Source of the DNA: Streptomyces platensis
Lineage (GTDB): Bacteria; Actinomycetota; Actinomycetes; Streptomycetales; Streptomycetaceae
Assembly (NCBI RefSeq): GCF_008704855.1
Contig: NZ_CP023691.1
Location: 496,001-560,000, forward strand
DNA: 64,000 nucleotides
Direction of reading: 5' to 3'
In this document: positions 59,322 to 64,000 of the stretch, one piece after another
How positions within the stretch are numbered: the stretch's first letter is position 1
Layout of the letters: each line of letters begins with the position of its first letter
The notes under the pieces: generated by a model
Database searches by the model: none
What the model was told of the DNA's origin: nothing
The model's input: the letters and a program-made list of their open reading frames with translations, nothing else
Made by a program: the position numbers and the translations under genes

Positions 59322-61172
59322 CTAACCGATGTCGGGCTCGGACCGCACCTCGATCCGGTCCCCCGTCCGTTCCATCTCCAGCACGACGAGCTCATTGCGT
59401 CCCCGCCGCCACAGATGGCTCGGCGCGTACAGGGTGGCCTGCGGCCCGAGGGACCAGTACCGGCCGAGCGCGAACCCGTTGAGCCACACCATGCCCTTGT
59501 CCCAGCCCGGAAAGGCGAGGAAGCCGTCCGCGGGGGTGTCGGCATGGACCCGGGCCCGATGGAACGCGGGGCCGGTCGGCACGTCTCCGCTGCCGAACTT
59601 CAGAGCCGAGAGGTCATCGAGAGGCAGCCGGCGGATCTCCCAGTCGGTCAGTTCGTTCTCGCCAAGGAGGACCTTGCCGCTGATGCCCTTGGGGTCGTTC
59701 AGTCCCTCCCCGAAGTTGATCCGCCCGGTGGGATCGACCAGGAGGTCGAGAGTGCCGGACGCACCGGCCACGGTGAAGTCGACGGTGTGGTCCGGCTGGT
59801 TACGGTCAAAGGTGCCGATCCGCTTGCCGTCGCCGAACACCAGCGCACGGTCGCCCAGGCCCGTGAGCCGCAGACTCCTGGTCCCCTGCGGCCCCCGCAC
59901 CCGGGTGCGGTAGTGGATCAGCCCGTACGACTGCCCGACCGCCTCCATATGAACGGGAGCGGTACGCCGTATCGGAGTGCTCAGCGCGTCGAGGGCGTCC
60001 ATCAGCGACACCGACCCGCGGACGGCGACCCGCTGGGCCGGCATACGGCGCGGCGTGGCCGGCAGGGGCGTGCCCGGCAAGGTGGTGTACTTGGCCAGCA
60101 CATCACGCACCTGATGGAATTTCTCGGTGAGTTCACCGGATTCGCTGATCGGGGAGTCGTAGTCGTAGCTGGTGACGGTGGGCTGGTAGTGACGGCCGCT
60201 CAGGTTGGCACCCGCGTACCAGCCGAAGTTCGATCCGCCCACCGCCATATAGAAGTTGATCGACGCTCCCGCCTCAAGGAGCTTCTGCACGTCGGCGGCG
60301 GTCTGCGCCGGATCCGTGGTGTGGTGCGGTTCTCCCCAGTGGTCGAACCAGCCATCCCAGAACTCCGTGCAGAACAGGGGCTTGTCCGGCTGGAATTTAC
60401 GCAGCTCGGCAAAGGGCCCGGTCGGATCCCCGGCGAAGTTGACGGTGGAGAGCAGGTCGGGGAGGCTGCCGTTCCTGAGCATTTCCTGGCTGGCCCCGTT
60501 GGAGCAGAACAGCAGGCTGTCCACGCCCTGCGCCCGCATGGCGTCCCGCAGATGTTCCAGGTGCGCATGGTCGTCGCCATAGCTGCCGTACTCGTTCTCG
60601 ACCTGCATGGCGATGATGGGCCCGCCACGCGTGGCCTGGAGATCGACGAACCGGGGCAGCAGTTCCGCGAACCAGGCGTCCACCGCCCGCTCGTAGGCGG
60701 GATCGGAGCGGCGCAGCGGCGCGTCCTTGTCCTTGAGGAGCCAGGCCGGCAGGCCGCCGAAGTCCCATTCCGCGCAGATATACGGTCCCGGTCGCACGAT
60801 CACCTTGAGCCCGACCTCGTCCGCGATCCGTACGAAGGACACGACATCGCGCCATCCGGTGAAGTCGGCCTTCCCCTCGTGCGGTTGGTGGAAGTTCCAC
60901 GCGACGTAGGTCTCCACCGTGTTGAGGCCCATGGCCCGCATCCGCAGCAACCGGTCGCGCCAGTCCTTGGGATGTGTCCGGAAGTAGTGGAAGGCCCCCG
61001 AGAGGATCCGGAACGGCTCACCGTCCAGCAGGAATTCGTTTCCGCGCACGGTCAGCCCCCGCGGACTGTCGGCCTGCGCCAGGGTCGTACGGCCAGCGCC
61101 CAGGGCGACGCCCACGGACGCGGCCCCCACCACGGCCGCACTCACAAATCTACGCCGGCTGAACTGCGTCAT
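59322..61172 (-). CDS. Tat-exported beta-galactosidase, GH35
   Basis: This 616-aa glycoside hydrolase has a twin-arginine signal (SRRRFVSAAVVGAASVG). The GH35 (beta/alpha)8 barrel shows NTVETYVAWNFHQPHEG, VRPGPYICAEWDFGGLPAWL, the acid/base Glu in AMQVENEYGSYG and the nucleophile Glu in FCTEFWDGWFDHWGE. Beta-sandwich domains follow that end in FPGWDKGMVWLNGFALGRYW. It cleaves terminal beta-galactose from oligosaccharides outside the cell. It is not related to the peptide cluster. Two dyads lie upstream. Confidence 0.93.
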   Translation of the reverse strand: MTQFSRRRFVSAAVVGAASVGVALGAGRTTLAQADSPRGLTVRGNEFLLDGEPFRILSGAFHYFRTHPKDWRDRLLRMRAMGLNTVETYVAWNFHQPHEGKADFTGWRDVVSFVRIADEVGLKVIVRPGPYICAEWDFGGLPAWLLKDKDAPLRRSDPAYERAVDAWFAELLPRFVDLQATRGGPIIAMQVENEYGSYGDDHAHLEHLRDAMRAQGVDSLLFCSNGASQEMLRNGSLPDLLSTVNFAGDPTGPFAELRKFQPDKPLFCTEFWDGWFDHWGEPHHTTDPAQTAADVQKLLEAGASINFYMAVGGSNFGWYAGANLSGRHYQPTVTSYDYDSPISESGELTEKFHQVRDVLAKYTTLPGTPLPATPRRMPAQRVAVRGSVSLMDALDALSTPIRRTAPVHMEAVGQSYGLIHYRTRVRGPQGTRSLRLTGLGDRALVFGDGKRIGTFDRNQPDHTVDFTVAGASGTLDLLVDPTGRINFGEGLNDPKGISGKVLLGENELTDWEIRRLPLDDLSALKFGSGDVPTGPAFHRARVHADTPADGFLAFPGWDKGMVWLNGFALGRYWSLGPQATLYAPSHLWRRGRNELVVLEMERTGDRIEVRSEPDIG

Positions 61173-61212
61173 CTCTGCTCTCCTCGACTCGACCGACCGT
61201 CACGCAAGGTTC

Positions 61213-61270
61213 GAACATGTTCAGTGGTGCGCGTTTCTGTGCCTTGAGAGTGTCATGTAGAACAGAAACG
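61213..61270. promoter_or_regulatory. Dyads upstream of the GH35 gene
   Basis: A palindrome GAACATGTTC (61213-61222) lies 40 bases before the GH35 start. Further upstream an inverted pair CGTTTCTGT (61232-61240) and ACAGAAACG (61262-61270) has centres 30 bp apart, about three helical turns. The spacing suits a looping or paired repressor, such as a LacI-type sugar regulator. The remaining stretch to 61600 shows no convincing gene. Confidence 0.5.
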
Positions 61271-61600
61271 AGCACAAGGGTTCGTGACTGGGCACCGGTT
61301 CAGCCGGGAGCGGGCGACGACGTTCGTCCCGTAGCCCTCCCGGGCTCACGCAACGAAGTGCTCCGCGGTGCCACAGCGGGCCGGCAAGGTGCCCGCAGCC
61401 ATGCCCCTCGCACCTTCACCATCCGGCCCTCGACTGGGTTTGCTGGTACGACATCACCCATCGACTGGATGCGCGCCGGCGAGGCCCGCAGGAGGGGGCA
61501 GCGTTGCACTCGCACGGAGATCGGCGCGCGATCGCAGACGACAGTCGCAAAGGGCGCTGCGCTGCGCGGCCGGCCGGCCGGAAAGTCGACTCGTCCTGGG

Positions 61601-61840
61601 TCAGCGCAGGCCGGTCGCCGCCCGTGCTGTGAGGGCCACGAAGTCGTCGTCGTCAAGGCCGCATCGGGGGTCGACCCGGTGTAGCAATGCGGGACCGTTG
61701 TGATGCCCCGTCACGCAGGCGCGATCCGCCGCAGTGATCTCGTCACCGACCCAGGCGAACGCACCTCGGGCCGTCGCTGCGGCTTCGCGGCGATACGGAT
61801 TCAGTGGTCCGTCCACATCCACCAACAGTGCTGGGCGCAT
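61601..61840 (-). pseudogene. Remnant of a HAD-like protein with internal deletion
   Basis: The open frame starts MRPALLVDVDGPLNPYR, the catalytic DxD beginning of a Streptomyces HAD-like phosphatase family. After only about 50 residues it jumps to a typical C-terminal end (LLHRVDPRCGLDDDDFVALT). The usual protein is about 150-180 aa, so the middle is gone. This is from memory of the family; the remnant call fits the decayed transposase next to it. Confidence 0.45.
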
Positions 61841-61869
61841 GAGCCCCCAGATCACCGGGCCGTCGAGCC

Positions 61870-61960
61870 ACACGTTACGACAAGCTCGCCGTCCACTTTG
61901 CCGCGACCGCGCTGGTCGCAGCCCTCAACGAATGGCTGCGACCAGCACTTTCACAGCAGG
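61870..61960 (+). pseudogene. IS5-type transposase C-terminal fragment
   Basis: The translation TRYDKLAVHFAATALVAALN followed by EWL resembles the conserved C-terminus of IS5-family transposases (usually ATRYDKxAxxY...). Nothing of the catalytic core is present. It lies directly beside the HAD-like remnant, so this is an insertion/deletion scar. The 90 bases after it, up to 62053, show nothing clear. Confidence 0.45.
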
Positions 61961-62053
61961 CCCTGAGGGCCGGTGCCCCGCTTTGGAGCTACGGCGTTCC
62001 TTGCGGACCACCTCGGCGTTTGCCTGTCCTGCGGGGTGGGACGGGGCTCGCTT

Positions 62054-62353
62054 CTAGTACGACAGGTCCTTCTGGTCCGTGATCAGGCGACCGGCGATGT
62101 GCAGGTTGCCGTCGGAGTCGAGCACCGCGATGATCTTCTTCGTGGAGCCGTGATGGGTCGTGAAGTAGATCTTGTCCGCCTCCTGGGAGGTGGAGCAGTT
62201 CGTGTTCACCGACAGCTCGATGCTCACCGGTGAGCTGATCAGGACGTCCTTCTTGGGCGAGGTGGGATAGACCTGGTTCTGCCGCAGCTTGATACGGCCG
62301 TGGGTGTCGCCTTCCGTCCAGTCCGTCGCCAGTCCGAGATCGATGTCCGCCAT
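62054..62353 (-). CDS. Small conserved Streptomyces protein (DUF6342-like)
   Basis: This 99-aa protein starts MADIDLGLATDWTEGDTHGR, with KLRQNQVYPTSPKKDVLI, NTNCSTSQEADKIYFTTHHG and the end DGNLHIAGRLITDQKDLSY. It is predicted to be all-beta, with one Cys. I think it belongs to the family annotated DUF6342 in Streptomyces, from memory. Function unknown; in other strains similar genes lie near small regulators. The ATG at 62353 has AGAGGAAG upstream. A longer open frame to 62911 in the same phase overlaps the divergent gene and is not used. Confidence 0.7.
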   Translation of the reverse strand: MADIDLGLATDWTEGDTHGRIKLRQNQVYPTSPKKDVLISSPVSIELSVNTNCSTSQEADKIYFTTHHGSTKKIIAVLDSDGNLHIAGRLITDQKDLSY

Positions 62354-62705
62354 GAGGCTTCCTCTCCAGTTCCGGCGGGCCGTCCCCTTCCTGCCGCGCT
62401 TCAGCCGCGTCGTTCCATGCGTGAAACCCGACAAGACGCGCCCGCTCTCCAATGAAAGAACCACGTGGGACGAGTGACCTGCGTCACCTGAGCCGATCCA
62501 GAACCTATATAACTCGGGCGTGCGGCAGCACCGAACTCCGTAAATATGACTGATTTCCACGAAGTTGGCGCGATAGTCCCCATCTGGCCCATAGGTCCGT
62601 CGGATCAGAGGCGGGATCGGCGGCACTTCCTGAAGATCACCAGCTGAGAGGAGCATCACAGGGCAACGGTTTATCGCCCACGGACAGTTCGAGGAGACTT
62701 CCTGA

Positions 62706-64000
62706 ATGCTCGAAACGTTGTGGACCGTCATCGTGCTCGCCTTGGTGCTGGCGGGAGGCGCCTTGGTACTGACGGGACTCCTCTGGATGCTCATCACTTT
62801 GCGGAGGATGGATCCCGAGGACCGCTGGCGGGTCCGATCCCCCGGGCGCTCCCGCGTACGCGTCCTCGCGGACCGGACGTTCCACTTGGTGTTGTGGGTG
62901 CATGCCCACACGGTCGGCCCGGCAGTGCGCCGGTATGTGCGGTGGGGCGCCCGTGGGACGACGCGTCATCTGCGATGGGCCCGGCGCGGGTTCGGTCAGG
63001 ACGCGGAGCGGCTGTTTCCTCGTTCCCATGCGGTACGAACCGCGGTGTGGGACTGGTACTGCACCATGCCGCTGGCGGGCATCGCGTATGTCATCAAGGC
63101 ATGTGTACTCCTCCTGGTCACGGTCAACATCGGCGTCATCGTGACCAAGGGGGTGACCGGAGTGACTCACCTGTGGGAGAAGAGCAAGCAGGCGAATGCG
63201 CCGTGGTGGGCGCCCGGGGGCTCGGCCGCGGACCCTGCCAGCGAGGGCGGTGCGAGCGACCGGCCGGACCCACTCCTCGCGCTGATGGCGGCACTGCGCA
63301 GGGTGGGCGCGGCGATCACGGAGAAGGTGGGCCACCATCTGTCGGCACTCACCGACCCATTGGGCAGGCCCATGGAGGCCCTCATTGCGGCCGCTGCCCT
63401 CGTTCTGCTCGCCATGATGCTGTTGGCGTCGCGCGTCGCCTGGCTCGCGCTCCGGCAGATAGCGAGACCTTCCTACCAGGATCACGGTCCGCATTACGCC
63501 GAGCCCCGCACCCGGTTCACGTGGGCCCGGAGGCTGCTGAGTCTGCGGGTGGGGACGAACCGGGAGAACCGCCCGGTGGTGGTGTTGGTGAACTGTCTGG
63601 CCAGAGTGGGGGCCGCCCAGTCGTATCACCGCTGGTCACTCCGCATCCGTAGCCCGCTGACGGCGCCGCGGGTACATCTGGCGGACGCGGAACGGGTGGT
63701 GTGGTCGGCGTGGCGGACCCGGCACACGGCGATCCGCGGTGTGCTGCGGGCCCAGCACAAAGAGCACGCGGCAGAGGTGGTGGGGGCGTTGCGCATGATG
63801 GAGACCCGGCAGGACACTGCTGCCGATCGAGGGCGGGTATTCGAGGACATGGCGCGCATGCTGGCGAAGATCGCCGAGCGTTACGCGCAGGGCCGCACCC
63901 TTGCGCTGTTGGACCCCGAAGACCTCAGCGGCGCCTCCCGGGCGGTCAATCGCGAGTGGATACGCATGGTCATCCTCGGTGTTGCCGTCATCGGGTCGGC
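62706..64000 (+). CDS. Large membrane protein, 3' end beyond the window
   Basis: At least 431 codons are open from an ATG at 62706 to the window end; the stop lies outside. Helices are seen at about 5-28 (TVIVLALVLAGGALVLTGLL), 122-142 (IAYVIKACVLLLVTVNIGVI) and 222-240 (ALIAAAALVLLAMMLLASRV), with one starting at about 422 (MVILGVAVIGS). Basic, Arg-rich loops lie between. A long cytoplasmic part includes AQHKEHAAEVVGALRMMETR. No family is recognised. It is divergent from the DUF6342-like gene over 352 bases that hold promoters but no other gene. Confidence 0.7.
   Translation, partial: MLETLWTVIVLALVLAGGALVLTGLLWMLITLRRMDPEDRWRVRSPGRSRVRVLADRTFHLVLWVHAHTVGPAVRRYVRWGARGTTRHLRWARRGFGQDAERLFPRSHAVRTAVWDWYCTMPLAGIAYVIKACVLLLVTVNIGVIVTKGVTGVTHLWEKSKQANAPWWAPGGSAADPASEGGASDRPDPLLALMAALRRVGAAITEKVGHHLSALTDPLGRPMEALIAAAALVLLAMMLLASRVAWLALRQIARPSYQDHGPHYAEPRTRFTWARRLLSLRVGTNRENRPVVVLVNCLARVGAAQSYHRWSLRIRSPLTAPRVHLADAERVVWSAWRTRHTAIRGVLRAQHKEHAAEVVGALRMMETRQDTAADRGRVFEDMARMLAKIAERYAQGRTLALLDPEDLSGASRAVNREWIRMVILGVAVIGS

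Noticed and set aside
61207..61216. GGTTCGAACA resembling a tRNA T-arm
   Set aside because: No acceptor stem, anticodon arm or CCA fits around it; it is better explained by the GAACATGTTC palindrome before the GH35 gene.
62054..62911. Extended 285-codon reading of the DUF6342-like gene
   Set aside because: The extra N-terminal part has no protein character and overlaps the divergent membrane protein gene.

Overview
The window is high-GC actinobacterial DNA and reads as a Streptomyces chromosome. The evidence is strong GC bias at third codon positions, frequent GTG starts, ATGA/GTGA stop-start overlaps, rare TTA codons, SARP and AfsR-type regulators, a stressosome operon and many SpoIIE-type phosphatases. 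No rRNA, tRNA or CRISPR array was recognised.

Left part (1-28.3 kb), mostly housekeeping and regulatory genes. A WYL regulator is divergent from a VOC-family gene. A decayed IS481-type transposase follows, then a membrane protein, a large sensor SpoIIE phosphatase, an orphan solute-binding lipoprotein, an MGT-type glycosyltransferase, an SRAP (HMCES/YedK) DNA-repair protein and a large membrane protein. From 13.2 to 21.7 kb lies a dense partner-switching block: two paralogous PP2C phosphatases flank a STAS protein, an anti-sigma-type kinase and a coupled operon rsbR-rsbS-rsbT-(kinase/RsbX fusion)-PP2C. After it come MarR, PIG-L deacetylase, YqjF/DUF2071 and a 1310-aa AfsR-like regulator with two internal tandem repeats.

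Middle part (29.1-59.3 kb), the main interest: a compact nonribosomal peptide cluster. It starts near a SARP activator that carries a TTA codon. A minus-strand coupled operon encodes a LeuA-, LeuC-, LeuB- and LeuD-like 2-oxoacid chain-elongation set, a ureohydrolase inserted among them, and a CmlA-type diiron beta-hydroxylase. A divergent plus-strand operon encodes a lysine-2,3-aminomutase-type radical SAM enzyme, NRPS 1 (half-C, A, T, C, A, T, C), a pterin-dependent aromatic amino acid hydroxylase, a second CmlA-type hydroxylase, NRPS 2 (half-C, A, T, C) and a flavin-dependent halogenase. An aminotransferase and an MFS exporter follow. The divergent promoter carries four direct repeats on an exact 11-bp period, the expected form of a SARP site. 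My reading is that chain elongation plus guanidine removal gives homolysine, the aminomutase turns it into beta-homolysine, a second residue is Val/beta-hydroxy-Val, and a third is a hydroxylated, chlorinated aromatic residue that may end as a dehydroamino acid. These are, as I remember them, the parts of resormycin, a Streptomyces herbicidal/antifungal tripeptide. This is inference from sequence and memory, not from a database search. Within the stretch, a cation/proton antiporter, a HTH-ClpN protein and a nitroreductase may or may not belong.

Right part (59.3-64 kb). A Tat-exported GH35 beta-galactosidase has dyad sites upstream. A decayed stretch follows with a HAD-like gene remnant and an IS5-type transposase tail, then a small conserved Streptomyces protein and a membrane protein that runs off the window end.
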